Notes: generated from the letters alone by a model not told the origin. Positions 1-8,153 are shown, numbered from the stretch's first letter. The stretch: DNA of 14,598 nt from Pseudomonadota bacterium (GCA_022571175.1 JACZYI010000026.1:1-14598), one strand, 5' to 3'. A program made the numbers and translations.

Positions 1-2184
1 AGAGCCGGGTCTATCAAAAATAATGACCCGGGCCTCATCCGGCAGATCAACCTCTGAAATATTTTTGGTGGGTATGGTGGTTGGAGGGGCCTGCCAGTCT
101 CCAAAGGCTTGGTTCAGGATGGGCAAGATTTCATCCAGTGAGGTGTCGCCAACCACAAAAATTTGCGCATTGTCGGGTCTGAGCCAGTCACTTTGGAACT
201 GGATCAAATCATCGCGCGTTAGACCTGTAATGGATTCTTCCGTGCCTGAACCCGTCAGCGGCATGCCATAGGCGTGACCTGCCCCATAAAGCAGCGGAGG
301 CAAATTCCTGAGAGCAAGACCAATCGGTTGCGCTTTTTCCTGCTGAATTCTTGCAAGCCATTGTTGCCTGAGCCGGTCTATTTCCTGCTGAGTAAAGGCA
401 GCATTCCTGAGAACATCCGCGTAAAGAGCCATAGAGGCATCCATGTTGGATTTGAGGGCCGAGAGGCTGACGGTCGAGACATCAAGATTGGAGCTCGTGG
501 AAATAATAGCCCCCAGGCCTTCCGCTTCAGCACTAATTTCAAGCGCCGTGCGCGTGGTTGTGCCTTCATCGAGCATGGCAAGGGTAAAGCTGGAAGTTCC
601 GAGCGCACCGCCCATATCAGCCGCATAGCCAGCGTCAAATTGCATGGTGATATTAATCACCGGTATCGTCCGCCGCTCGGCCAGAATGACCTCAATACCA
701 TTATCCAGTGTAGCGGTTTTAATTTCAGGAAATGACAGACTTGGCATTGCGCCCACGTCCGGCAAACGACTGCGGTCAGCGTCGGTTTCTACCGTTGCAT
801 AGTCTTCAAAGGGAAAGACCGTTAATTGATAATAGCCATCCGCGAGCCAGACGCGGGCTGCATCACGCACAGAGGCCACATCAGCACCATTGACCCAGCC
901 AAATGCTGTTTTATAGAAGCCAGGATCACCGGAATAAAGCTCACCCTGGGCCAGGATAGTGGCTTTTCCGCCAAAGCCCCCTATTTGCTCCAGGCCCCTT
1001 ACCACTGATGCGGTTACTTTGGATTTGGCCCGGAACAGCTCCTCTTCCGTTGGGCCGTTGGTGAGAAATTCCGCCATAACCTTATCTATGATAGTGAGTA
1101 CTTCATCAGCGTCAGATCCCACTTTCAAAGTGGCCTCTATTTTGAACATGCTGGTCAGTTCGTGCGGCTCAACCGAGACCCTGACACTGGTTGCCAACTG
1201 GGATTCATAAACCAGAGCCTGATAGAGCCTAGAATTTTTGCCACTGCCCAAAATGGAAGCGGCCACGCTCAAAATTGTTCGGTCCTGATACGTCCTGCCC
1301 GGCACCGCCCAGGTGCGATAAATACGGGTTTGTGGCACCCGGTCATACATGATTTCCCGGGTGTTTTCGGTTCGGTCGGGAATCCAGGAACGATATTGTT
1401 TCAAGGGCGGACCTGAAGGAATATCACCAAAATATTTTATCGCCAAAGCATGACCGGTCTCGGCATCCACATCACCGGCAATCACCAAAACAGCATTTGC
1501 GGTGCCATAATATTCGCGAAACCATTCCTTCACATCTTCAAGCGAGGCTGCATTCAGATCCTCCATGGAGCCGATGGTGGTCCAGCGATAGGGATGGCCT
1601 TCGGGAAACAATCCTTCCAGAAGACGATATTTGGTTAAGCCATAGGGCTGGCTGTCACCCTGGCGTTTTTCGTTTTGCACCACGCCGCGCTGTTCATCCA
1701 GCTTTTGCTGGGTGATAGCGCCGAGCAGATGTCCCATGCGGTCAGATTCCATCCATAAAGCCATATCCAGAGCGGGGGTCGGCACATTCTGGAAATAATT
1801 GGTGCGATCAAACCAGGTGGTACCATTCATCGAGGTGGCACCAACCTTCTCAAAAGGCCCAAAATATTCGTCGTCCCAGTTTTCAGAGCCATTGAACATC
1901 AAATGTTCAAACAGATGGGCAAAGCCGGTCTTTCCCGGACGCTCGTCCTTGGAGCCCACATGATACCAGATGGAGACATTGACGATCGGTGCCTTGCGGT
2001 CTTCATGTACAATCACGGTCAGGCCATTATCGAGCACAAATTTATCATAGGGTATATCCACATCCACCGTTGCATTCTGCCCCTCTGCGGGGGTTGAACC
2101 GGCCTCTCCCCCGGTGTCGGATGCCTGACCACAGGCAGCCAGTGAAAGAGAAAAAATGATTGAAAGCCATATTTTATGGGGCAT
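1..2184 (-). CDS. M16-family zinc peptidase lipoprotein, C-terminus cut by window edge
   Basis: My translation of the minus strand from ATG at 2184 is open for 728 codons to the window edge. A GGAG ribosome site lies about 9 bases before the ATG. Residues 1-18 form a lipoprotein signal ending in LAAC (Cys18), so the protein is probably anchored in a membrane facing the periplasm. The first M16 half holds the inverted zinc motif HLFEH (His90, Glu93, His94), with the third ligand probably Glu172 in VVQNEKRQ. A second M16 half begins near residue 488 (TLDNGIEVIL) and lacks HxxEH, as is normal for the inactive half of two-domain M16 proteins. Such proteins usually exceed 900 residues, so roughly the last quarter is missing. 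The family degrades peptides; the substrate here is unknown. It lies 26 bases downstream of the DUF6265-like gene on the same strand, so the two are probably co-transcribed. Confidence 0.95.
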   Translation of the reverse strand, partial: MPHKIWLSIIFSLSLAACGQASDTGGEAGSTPAEGQNATVDVDIPYDKFVLDNGLTVIVHEDRKAPIVNVSIWYHVGSKDERPGKTGFAHLFEHLMFNGSENWDDEYFGPFEKVGATSMNGTTWFDRTNYFQNVPTPALDMALWMESDRMGHLLGAITQQKLDEQRGVVQNEKRQGDSQPYGLTKYRLLEGLFPEGHPYRWTTIGSMEDLNAASLEDVKEWFREYYGTANAVLVIAGDVDAETGHALAIKYFGDIPSGPPLKQYRSWIPDRTENTREIMYDRVPQTRIYRTWAVPGRTYQDRTILSVAASILGSGKNSRLYQALVYESQLATSVRVSVEPHELTSMFKIEATLKVGSDADEVLTIIDKVMAEFLTNGPTEEELFRAKSKVTASVVRGLEQIGGFGGKATILAQGELYSGDPGFYKTAFGWVNGADVASVRDAARVWLADGYYQLTVFPFEDYATVETDADRSRLPDVGAMPSLSFPEIKTATLDNGIEVILAERRTIPVINITMQFDAGYAADMGGALGTSSFTLAMLDEGTTTRTALEISAEAEGLGAIISTSSNLDVSTVSLSALKSNMDASMALYADVLRNAAFTQQEIDRLRQQWLARIQQEKAQPIGLALRNLPPLLYGAGHAYGMPLTGSGTEESITGLTRDDLIQFQSDWLRPDNAQIFVVGDTSLDEILPILNQAFGDWQAPPTTIPTKNISEVDLPDEARVIIFDRPGS

Positions 2185-2210
2185 GGTTTTTGTCTCCGGT
2201 ATGATGATAA

Positions 2211-2735
2211 TTACTGGCGGATCATTTCGAAGCTGAATTGCACTTCGTGGCTATTTTTATCGGCAGCAATAATTTCAAGCAATTTGCCTTCCAGCAGACG
2301 ATACTCAAGCCTTAAATCACCGTTAGTCTGATGAAAAGTTATTTCGTTTTCAGCCGATTTAACTGCTTCCAGTTCAAGGAATTCATCCTTTTGTTCCCAG
2401 CCAATGAGATCACCGTTAAAATGCTTGAATCGCATTATCAGGCCTTCATCCGTCTGCCGAACGACGATGAATTCATAAACAAGTATCTTCGAACCCTCGG
2501 CCCAGGTAAAAACACCGGTCATGGCATCGGCGACGGGCTCAGTCCAATTTTCAGAGATGGTAGCGCTGCTGGTTGGGGTATCGGCCATGGGGTTGGTGGC
2601 ATTCTGCTCGATGCCCGCCCAGGCTCCGATCACAAAGGCAAAATCACTGAGGCGAATTTGTTTATCTGCTGAGGCGCTGGACGTGAACAGACCAGCCCAA
2701 AGCAAAAGCAAGCCATAGAACATAAATCTGCGCAT
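2211..2735 (-). CDS. Exported DUF6265-like protein
   Basis: I chose the ATG at 2735 (174 residues, MRRFMFYGLL) over the longer reading from 2798. It has GAGG about 8 bases upstream and begins directly with a signal peptide: two arginines, a hydrophobic stretch to about residue 18, and cleavage near ASA-DK (residues 21-25). The mature part shows the pattern of the DUF6265 family: FVIGAW (34-39), SENW (61-64), MTGVFTW (72-78), YEFIVV (87-92), RFKHFN (102-107) and GWEQKD (112-117). The family is thought to form a small lipocalin-like beta barrel, and no biochemical role is established that I know of. I infer a periplasmic location. It is followed closely by the M16 peptidase gene and preceded by the hydrolase gene on the same strand. 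The family call is from memory of the motif pattern, not from a search. Confidence 0.85.
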   Translation of the reverse strand: MRRFMFYGLLLLWAGLFTSSASADKQIRLSDFAFVIGAWAGIEQNATNPMADTPTSSATISENWTEPVADAMTGVFTWAEGSKILVYEFIVVRQTDEGLIMRFKHFNGDLIGWEQKDEFLELEAVKSAENEITFHQTNGDLRLEYRLLEGKLLEIIAADKNSHEVQFSFEMIRQ

Positions 2736-2815
2736 GGTGAATATCCTCGCTTTATTGTAGTTAAGGGAAACCCTACAGAGTGAGTGAACCCCAGGCAAGG
2801 AGAGGATGGCTTTAC

Positions 2816-3844
2816 TTATTCACGATCAGTTGAGCCGCGCACTTCCCCGACCACCGCCTGGATGGCCTGCAATACAATTTCCGGATGATCATTATGAATA
2901 TAATGGGCGCTGTCCTCCACAATCACATGATGGCTGTTGGTGGAAAAACCCAGCATTTCGCGCTGCAATTCCAGCCAAACTTCAATGAGTGCTTGAGCTT
3001 CATCGGGTTCAAGATCCTGCCCTTTGGCAGTGCCGGTCAAAACCCAAAGGGGAATATCACCAAAATCAGTGGAAAGTCCGGCTTGCGAAAAACTTTCATG
3101 AAAAGCCGATGCCTCATCATAATAGGCTTGGCAGGTATGGGTTTGTCCTAATTTAGCCGCTGCCTGGTCGCGTAGGTCGATGTCATAAATGGGCCTGTCT
3201 GCAAAAGTGCCTGTCAATCGATTATAGCCAATTAAACTGAGCCAGGTGCAGCGGCGAAGGCTTTGAAGCAATGGTGACAGATCACTGCTCATTCCCATCC
3301 GTTCTGTCTGATTATGGTGGCTGGTGTCCACCAGCACCATTCCGGCCACAAGATCAGGATTAAGCCGGGCAAAAACCCGGTCGTGAATGCCGGCGATGGA
3401 ATGGCTCACCAAAACATAAGGGCCCTCCACACCGGCCCCTTCCAGAAGCGCTTTTAACTCAGCCGCCATAAGCTCGGACGTGCGCGGTGTTGGCCCCAGG
3501 TCACTCCAGCCATAGCCCGCACGGTCAAAGGCACAGGCGGTGGTAAATTTCGCCACCATTTCCTGCAGGGGCAACCAGTTGAGGCTCATCACTCCTTGAC
3601 CGGTATTGAATATAACCGGCGGTGAGCCCGTGCCCAGACAGGAGATATGCATGTTATAGCCACCCACATCGATCAATTGCCCGGGCGGCGGGTATTTGCT
3701 GGCGTCCATGCGGGCAGCGATAAGTTGATAAGTGGACCCCGTTGCCACAATCACTACTAAAATGATCACAATCGCCAGCAGCAGGCGCAGGACCGTGCGT
3801 CCTGGTCTTTTTCGTTTGCCAAACAAGGGTCTTGTCCTGGTCAT
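2816..3844 (-). CDS. Membrane-anchored alpha/beta hydrolase
   Basis: This 342-residue protein has a basic N-terminus (residues 3-20) followed by one membrane helix (about 20-36) and then an alpha/beta hydrolase fold. Visible fold marks are the oxyanion-side strand PPVIFNTGQG (75-84), FDRAGYGWSD (106-115), the nucleophile elbow VSHSIAG with Ser149, the strand VLVDTSH (170-176), and SAHYIHNDHP with likely catalytic His314. The acid is probably an Asp near 277 but is not certain. The elbow is S-H-S-I-A rather than the usual G-x-S-x-G; small residues still occupy the flanking positions, so activity is plausible. The start has GAGG 5 bases upstream. I infer an envelope esterase, lipase or peptidase-like enzyme facing the periplasm. 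The substrate cannot be told from sequence. It lies 80 bases upstream of the DUF6265-like gene. Confidence 0.9.
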   Translation of the reverse strand: MTRTRPLFGKRKRPGRTVLRLLLAIVIILVVIVATGSTYQLIAARMDASKYPPPGQLIDVGGYNMHISCLGTGSPPVIFNTGQGVMSLNWLPLQEMVAKFTTACAFDRAGYGWSDLGPTPRTSELMAAELKALLEGAGVEGPYVLVSHSIAGIHDRVFARLNPDLVAGMVLVDTSHHNQTERMGMSSDLSPLLQSLRRCTWLSLIGYNRLTGTFADRPIYDIDLRDQAAAKLGQTHTCQAYYDEASAFHESFSQAGLSTDFGDIPLWVLTGTAKGQDLEPDEAQALIEVWLELQREMLGFSTNSHHVIVEDSAHYIHNDHPEIVLQAIQAVVGEVRGSTDRE

Positions 3845-3860
3845 CCCCGCCTCAGACTAC

Positions 3861-3895
3861 AAAAAATCGGAACTTCCGGCCCCGGACCGGTCCGA
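3861..3895 (-). terminator. Possible terminator or operator with GC-rich palindromes
   Basis: Reading the minus strand, a perfect 12-bp palindrome CGGACCGGTCCG (3883-3894) is followed by a second symmetric element CGGAAGTTCCG (3868-3878) and a run of six T (3861-3866). A GC-rich dyad followed by T's suggests a Rho-independent terminator for transcripts arriving from the CPBP gene. The loops are very short, however, so an operator just upstream of the hydrolase start at 3844 is an equal possibility. Confidence 0.3.
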
Positions 3896-3983
3896 CCTTT
3901 GACTAAGGCCAAATGGTTGCATTCACATGGGCTTTGGTCAAGCGTACCCGGATTTCAAATTTGTGTGAGAGGAAGTACACGCC

Positions 3984-4036
3984 TCAGCCATTCAGTGTGG
4001 GAATCACAAATTCCGCCCCGGCGTGAATGCCCTTGG
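3984..4036 (-). pseudogene. Remnant of an mmsA 3' end
   Basis: On the minus strand this stretch reads KGIHAGAEFVIPTLNG followed by TGA. It is nearly the last 16 residues of the intact mmsA product (KGIRAGAEFVIPTLND). Upstream of the Lys the reading (WEFDKLFA) no longer resembles mmsA (TVTSRWP), so only the tail survives. The differences are one amino-acid codon (CAC against AGG), two synonymous changes, and a different final residue and stop codon. That pattern suggests a diverged coding copy, not a fresh duplication. There is no start codon or body, so no product is expected. It lies 25 bases beyond the CPBP stop codon and happens to be in frame with it. Confidence 0.8.
3990..4036. repeat. 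Direct repeat, copy 1 (flanks the CPBP gene)
   Basis: This 47-bp stretch matches 4925-4971 at 42 positions, with a constant offset of 935 bp and no gaps. Mismatches are at 3995, 3996 and 4023-4025. The central 21 bases (4002-4022) are identical. It is the remnant tail of mmsA. Confidence 0.9.
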
Positions 4037-4061
4037 CAAAAAGCTTGTCGAATTCCCAGCC

Positions 4062-4808
4062 CTATTCTCTTAGAAACTTAATTTTAGCCCGAAACACGGT
4101 CACGATGATTGCGAAAAGCACCGTACTCAACTGCATGATGGTCGGCAGCGTACCCGCGAATGCGCCATCCCCCACAGCAAACAAATTCCAGGCGAAATTT
4201 ATCATAACGTGCAGTCCCAGCGGCACCCAGATGCCTCCCCATTTTTCAAAAAGCCAGGCGAACAGAAGCGCCCCGCCACCTGTCAGCCCCAGTGTCATGA
4301 CGGTGCTGAAGAGATCGTTAGCCTGATCGAAATGCCCCCATCCAAAAAATAACGCCGGCAGAATCGCAGATGGCCAGAACCCCATTCCAGCCACACGCCG
4401 CAACATACCGAACGCGAAACCGCGATACAGGAGCTCTTCAGCGAACGGCGAAATTACGGCGAGATAAAGAACTTCCATCGGCACCAATTCCGCAATAACG
4501 AACGCGAATGCAAAAACTAGATAAAGGGGCAACACCATTATCAGGGCCGCCTTCAGGCCGAGAACCGGTGAACTGCCCAAGCCCAAAATATCCAAAATTC
4601 GCTGACCCGAATTTTTAAGCAGCGCGAAGGCCAGAGCGATGACAAGAGCAATCTCGATCAGGCTTCGGAAGGAACCGCCAATCCAATAGGGGAAACCCTC
4701 TCTGAGGGCAGAGTAGCCAGGAACAAATCCTATCCAGTACCGGCCATATTCCATTAACAAGAGCAACAGAATAACACTAGGAAGGACCAATCGATTCGTA
4801 CTGAACAT
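4062..4808 (-). CDS. CPBP-family intramembrane metalloprotease
   Basis: I chose ATG at 4808 (248 residues). A perfect AGGAGG lies 9 bases upstream, while the earlier in-frame ATG at 4817 abuts that site with no spacing. The protein is almost entirely hydrophobic, with several membrane helices. It carries the three motifs of the CPBP (Abi/CAAX protease, Rce1-like) family: EELLYR (Glu124, Glu125, Arg129), FFGWGH (His159) and HVMIN (His200, Asn204). These residues form the presumed metal site within the membrane. Bacterial members include prenyl-protein protease relatives and bacteriocin self-immunity proteins; the target here is unknown. The gene sits between intact mmsA and a remnant of an mmsA 3' end, which suggests it arrived by recombination at this spot. 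No bacteriocin-like small gene is visible next to it. Confidence 0.92.
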   Translation of the reverse strand: MFSTNRLVLPSVILLLLLMEYGRYWIGFVPGYSALREGFPYWIGGSFRSLIEIALVIALAFALLKNSGQRILDILGLGSSPVLGLKAALIMVLPLYLVFAFAFVIAELVPMEVLYLAVISPFAEELLYRGFAFGMLRRVAGMGFWPSAILPALFFGWGHFDQANDLFSTVMTLGLTGGGALLFAWLFEKWGGIWVPLGLHVMINFAWNLFAVGDGAFAGTLPTIMQLSTVLFAIIVTVFRAKIKFLRE

Positions 4809-4918
4809 AATTCTCATCCTCCTTATATAGCCGTCACCAATCCCGGCTCAAGAACTGCATCAGACAAGCGAACTGACTGTAATTCCACACGGCCAGCCAG
4901 CTTTTCGCCAAGAATTAT

Positions 4919-6424
4919 TTAATCATTCAAGGTGGGAATCACAAATTCCGCCCCGGCCCTAATGCCCTTGGGCCAGCGCGAAGTAACGGTTTTGACTTTG
5001 GTATAAAAGCGCACACCGGCTTCGCCATGCTGGTTGATATCGCCGAAGGCGGACTCCTTCCAGCCGCCAAAAGTATGAAAGGCCAAGGGCACCGGGATCG
5101 GCACATTAATGCCCACCATGCCGACCTCGACCTGGTCGGCAAATTGACGGGCGGCATCGCCGTCGCGGGTGAAAATGGAGGTGCCATTGCCAAATTGATG
5201 ATTGTTGGGCAAGGCGATGGCCTCATCAAAACTGTCCGTGTGAATCATCTGTAAAACAGGACCAAAAATTTCTTCCTTATAGGAGGTCATCTCTGCTGTG
5301 ACCTTGTCAAACAGACAGCCGCCAAAATAATAGCCGCCTTCATAGCCTTGTTTGTTGCAGGTAAAGTCGCGACCATCGACCACCAGATCGGCCCCTTCCT
5401 CCACGCCCATGTCCACATATCCCCGAACCCGGTCGCGGTGTTCCGATGTCACCAGTGGGCCCATTTCAGACTCCGTGTCCAGCGAGGGACCAATGGTCAG
5501 CGCCTCGACCCTGGGTTTCAGCATCTTTATGACCTCTTCACCCACTCCGCCCACACCAATCGCAACCGAGATCGCCATGCAGCGCTCACCCGCCGAACCG
5601 TATGCAGAGCCAATCAGTGCATCGGTCACCTGGTCAAGATCAGCATCGGGCATGATAATCATGTGGTTTTTGGCACCCCCCATAGCCTGACAACGCTTGC
5701 CGTTGGCGGTGGCGGTAGCATAAATATATCTGGCAATGGGCGTGGAACCCACAAAGGAAACCGCCTGAATTCTGGGATCGTTCAGGATGGTGTCCACGGC
5801 TTCCTTGTCACCATTGACCACATTCAAAACACCATCGGGCGCACCCGCTTCCAGCATCAATTCGCCCAGCCTGAGCGGTACACTCGGGTCCTTTTCAGAG
5901 GGTTTGAGGATAAAGCTGTTACCGCAGGCGATAGAGACTGCAAACATCCACATGGGGACCATGGCAGGAAAGTTGAAAGGCGTTATGCCGGCACAAACGC
6001 CTAGCGGTTTCCGCATGGAATACATGTCGATGTTGCTTGAGACATTGTTCGAAAATTCACCTTTCATAAAATGCGGGATACCACAGGCAAATTCCACCAC
6101 ATCTATGCCGCGCTGCACATCGCCAATGGCATCAGATAATATCTTGCCATGCTCCATTGCCAGTAATTCGCCAAGCTGGTCACGGTGTTTGGTAAGCAGC
6201 TCCAGAAATTTGAACATGACCCGCGAGCGTTTGACCACGGAAGTGTTTGACCAGATTTGAAAGGCGGCTTCAGAGCTGGCAATGGCCGCCTCCATCTCGG
6301 CCTTTGACGCCAGGGGGGCCCGGGCAGATACCTCGCCGGTGGAAGGGTTATAAACATCCGAGAAGCGGCCTGATCCGCCCTTGACCATTTTTCCGCCAAT
6401 GAAGTGATTGAGTTCCAATGCCAT
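4919..6424 (-). CDS. mmsA: Methylmalonate-semialdehyde dehydrogenase (CoA-acylating)
   Basis: The protein has 501 residues, the usual family length. The enzyme converts methylmalonate semialdehyde, NAD+ and CoA to propionyl-CoA (and malonate semialdehyde to acetyl-CoA) in valine, inositol or beta-alanine breakdown, in the cytoplasm. It shows the aldehyde dehydrogenase marks TPFNFP (Asn151), LKPSEKDP (Lys174), FVGSTPIA (224-231), the catalytic Cys282 in GSAGERCMA, and EEIFGPV (384-390). The usual general-base glutamate is replaced in MGGAKNH (Asn253), which is typical of this CoA-dependent subfamily and separates it from hydrolytic aldehyde dehydrogenases. GAGGA lies about 6 bases before the ATG. 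No other valine-pathway gene (mmsB, acyl-CoA dehydrogenase) is adjacent. A diverged copy of its last 47 bp lies beyond the next gene. Confidence 0.96.
   Translation of the reverse strand: MALELNHFIGGKMVKGGSGRFSDVYNPSTGEVSARAPLASKAEMEAAIASSEAAFQIWSNTSVVKRSRVMFKFLELLTKHRDQLGELLAMEHGKILSDAIGDVQRGIDVVEFACGIPHFMKGEFSNNVSSNIDMYSMRKPLGVCAGITPFNFPAMVPMWMFAVSIACGNSFILKPSEKDPSVPLRLGELMLEAGAPDGVLNVVNGDKEAVDTILNDPRIQAVSFVGSTPIARYIYATATANGKRCQAMGGAKNHMIIMPDADLDQVTDALIGSAYGSAGERCMAISVAIGVGGVGEEVIKMLKPRVEALTIGPSLDTESEMGPLVTSEHRDRVRGYVDMGVEEGADLVVDGRDFTCNKQGYEGGYYFGGCLFDKVTAEMTSYKEEIFGPVLQMIHTDSFDEAIALPNNHQFGNGTSIFTRDGDAARQFADQVEVGMVGINVPIPVPLAFHTFGGWKESAFGDINQHGEAGVRFYTKVKTVTSRWPKGIRAGAEFVIPTLND
4925..4971. 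repeat. Direct repeat, copy 2 (3' end of intact mmsA)
   Basis: This is the partner of the 3990-4036 repeat, 42 of 47 positions identical. Here the sequence is the genuine end of the mmsA coding region, ending just before its last codon and stop. Confidence 0.9.
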
Positions 6425-6510
6425 AATCGTCCTCGTTCAATGAGATCATTATTTGAGCCCGTTTATAGCCCTCATAAAACAAAAGCCCAAGGAGATTTGA
6501 CTGTGCAGGA

Positions 6511-6708
6511 TTATTTGTTGCTTTTGAAAAGCCGGAAGGCGGATATGGCCAAGACCAATGCCACTAGAAGCGCCGCGTAGGACGGAAACATGGGAACCGG
6601 CAGACCCGCCACCTCAATCGTTGCAGCAGTAAAAATCCGGACCAGTTGGACGAGGGCCGCAAATCCGAAAATGCTTCCCGATATCAGCAAATAATGACGA
6701 AGCTTCAT
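6511..6708 (-). CDS. Small two-helix membrane protein, function unknown
   Basis: This 65-residue protein has two predicted membrane helices (about residues 7-27 and 40-60), joined by a short loop containing IEVAGLPVPMFPS, and a basic tail (RLFKSNK). GGGAG lies about 8 bases before the ATG. Codon use resembles the neighbours, and the opening (HYLLISGSIFGFAALVQLVR) resembles a family of small uncharacterised proteins common in proteobacteria. That resemblance is from memory and was not tested. It lies 83 bases after argH and 86 bases before mmsA on the same strand. A functional link to either is not evident. Confidence 0.7.
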   Translation of the reverse strand: MKLRHYLLISGSIFGFAALVQLVRIFTAATIEVAGLPVPMFPSYAALLVALVLAISAFRLFKSNK

Positions 6709-6791
6709 TTTTCATCTCCCTCTGATGATGACTGAAGTGCCAATGAACTAGAGGTGGGACATCAGCGAAGAAAGATCAAGTGACAGTGAAA

Positions 6792-8153
6792 TTAAAGCTT
6801 CACACGCTGCTCAAGCGCAGAGCCAAGGGTTTTCAGCGTAGCGCTGGTCTGGCGCAAGGACGTGCCACCATGATTGTCCCGGGCTTCCACCGCATCTTCT
6901 GCTGTGATGGTGCCACCAGCCAGGGAAACAGCTTCTGCCGTTTCCTGAACCTGACAACCCATGGATTCAGCAATGGAGACCAGCTTTGCGATTTTGCGGT
7001 AAGCATCCCTGAAAGAAATACCGTCTCTAACCAAGGCATTCGCCAAATCCGTGGCCAGAATATGCCCTTTCTTGAGCAGCCGTTCAGCAGCATCCGCATT
7101 CACTTCCAAATGGTCAAGGAAGGCGGTCAGAACCGGCAACACTTGCATCATTTCATCCATGGCCGAAAGGAATGTGCGTTTCAGTTCATGCAAATCACTT
7201 CCATAGCTGGGCGTAACCACACGCATAATAGCAAGACCCTCCCCGGCCCGCGCTATAACCCGCGCCATTTTTGCCCGTGTAATTTCGGGCACATCAGGGT
7301 TGCGCTTGTTGGGCATGATGGAAGAACCGGTTGACCAGTCGAACGGTAATTTCAAGACCGCTATCGGGGTCGACGACCAGAATAATATCTCTTCTGTTAG
7401 CCGTGAAATATGCATCGCCAGCAAGGCAGTCGCATTGAGGGATTCGAGCATAAAATCCCGGTCGCCGACCGAGTCGTAGGAATTATTGGCAGGGCGGGTA
7501 AAACCAAGTGTCTTGGCCAGTTTCACCAGATCAATTTTGAGATGGGTACCGGCAAACGCACCGGCACCAAGGGGCATTTCTGACATTGTGATTTTTACCG
7601 CTGCATCAAGCCTCTCAAGGTCTCTCAGAACAGCAAAACCATGGGCTGAGATCACATGAGACAACCGCATGGGCTGGCCAAATTGCAAATGGGTGAGTCC
7701 CGGAATAATAACTTTCAGCCAATTTTCGCCCTTGGCATGCAGGGTGGCAGCAAGGCCGAGCGTGAGATCAGCCAGCTCGGTGATTTTATTTGCGGTAAAA
7801 AGACGCAAAGTAGTCGCCACCAGATCATTGCGGGATCGACCAAGATGAACTTTTTCTCCAACCGAGCCCAATTTCTCGGTCAAATATCGCTCCAAATTCA
7901 TGTGGATATCTTCGTCTGAAACCTGCCAGTCAAAACTCTCGTCTTCCATAGCTTGCAGTGCCGCGGACAGGGTTTTGATCAGCGCTTTCGATTCCGGGGA
8001 AGTTATGTGACCAGATTTCTCAAGCGCCTTGACCCAGGCTTTTTGCACCTGCACTTCTTCGCATGCCATGCGTTTATCCACATCAAGACCCTGGGTGAAG
8101 TCGAAAAGATCGCTATTGGCTGCGGTCGAGCGGGTGGTATCCAGCGTTTTCAT
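6792..8153 (-). CDS. argH: Argininosuccinate lyase
   Basis: The protein has 453 residues, near the family norm of about 460. It cleaves argininosuccinate to arginine and fumarate, the last step of arginine synthesis, as a cytoplasmic tetramer. Motifs in order are EDIHMNLE (81-88), HLGRSRND (103-110), PGLTHLQFGQP (151-161, with Thr154 and His155), LGAGAFAGT (195-203), YDSVGDRDFMLE (226-237) and the superfamily signature GSSIMPNKRNP (276-286) with the catalytic serine loop. The N-terminus lacks the common GGRF segment, and the signature has NKR where most bacterial copies have QKK, so it is a divergent member. The start ATG shares one base with the argG stop codon (TGATG), which implies translational coupling. 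Confidence 0.95.
   Translation of the reverse strand: MKTLDTTRSTAANSDLFDFTQGLDVDKRMACEEVQVQKAWVKALEKSGHITSPESKALIKTLSAALQAMEDESFDWQVSDEDIHMNLERYLTEKLGSVGEKVHLGRSRNDLVATTLRLFTANKITELADLTLGLAATLHAKGENWLKVIIPGLTHLQFGQPMRLSHVISAHGFAVLRDLERLDAAVKITMSEMPLGAGAFAGTHLKIDLVKLAKTLGFTRPANNSYDSVGDRDFMLESLNATALLAMHISRLTEEILFWSSTPIAVLKLPFDWSTGSSIMPNKRNPDVPEITRAKMARVIARAGEGLAIMRVVTPSYGSDLHELKRTFLSAMDEMMQVLPVLTAFLDHLEVNADAAERLLKKGHILATDLANALVRDGISFRDAYRKIAKLVSIAESMGCQVQETAEAVSLAGGTITAEDAVEARDNHGGTSLRQTSATLKTLGSALEQRVKL

Noticed and set aside
274..735. A 153-codon open frame on the plus strand at the left edge
   Set aside because: It is antisense to the second half of the M16 peptidase, whose frame is open without interruption.
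2764..2774. A small hairpin AGGG-AAA-CCCT upstream of the DUF6265-like gene
   Set aside because: The stem is only four pairs and no T-run follows, so it is too weak to call a terminator or regulator.
4041..4055. HindIII and EcoRI sites 3 bases apart, suggestive of a cloning linker
   Set aside because: Two six-base sites can occur by chance and no other vector-like sequence is visible. It is kept only as a caveat to the mmsA/CPBP junction finding.
3984..4808. Read-through of the CPBP TAG codon into the mmsA remnant, which is in frame, giving an extended protein
   Set aside because: One in three chances of frame agreement, no stop-codon read-through context is evident, and the added tail would be the cytoplasmic end of an unrelated enzyme.
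5348..6004. A 218-codon open frame on the plus strand
   Set aside because: It is fully antisense to mmsA, whose motifs are intact on the minus strand. The translation has no recognisable domain and reflects codon bias of the opposite strand.
6780..7334. A 184-codon open frame on the plus strand
   Set aside because: It is antisense to argH, including its signature region, and shows no domain features.
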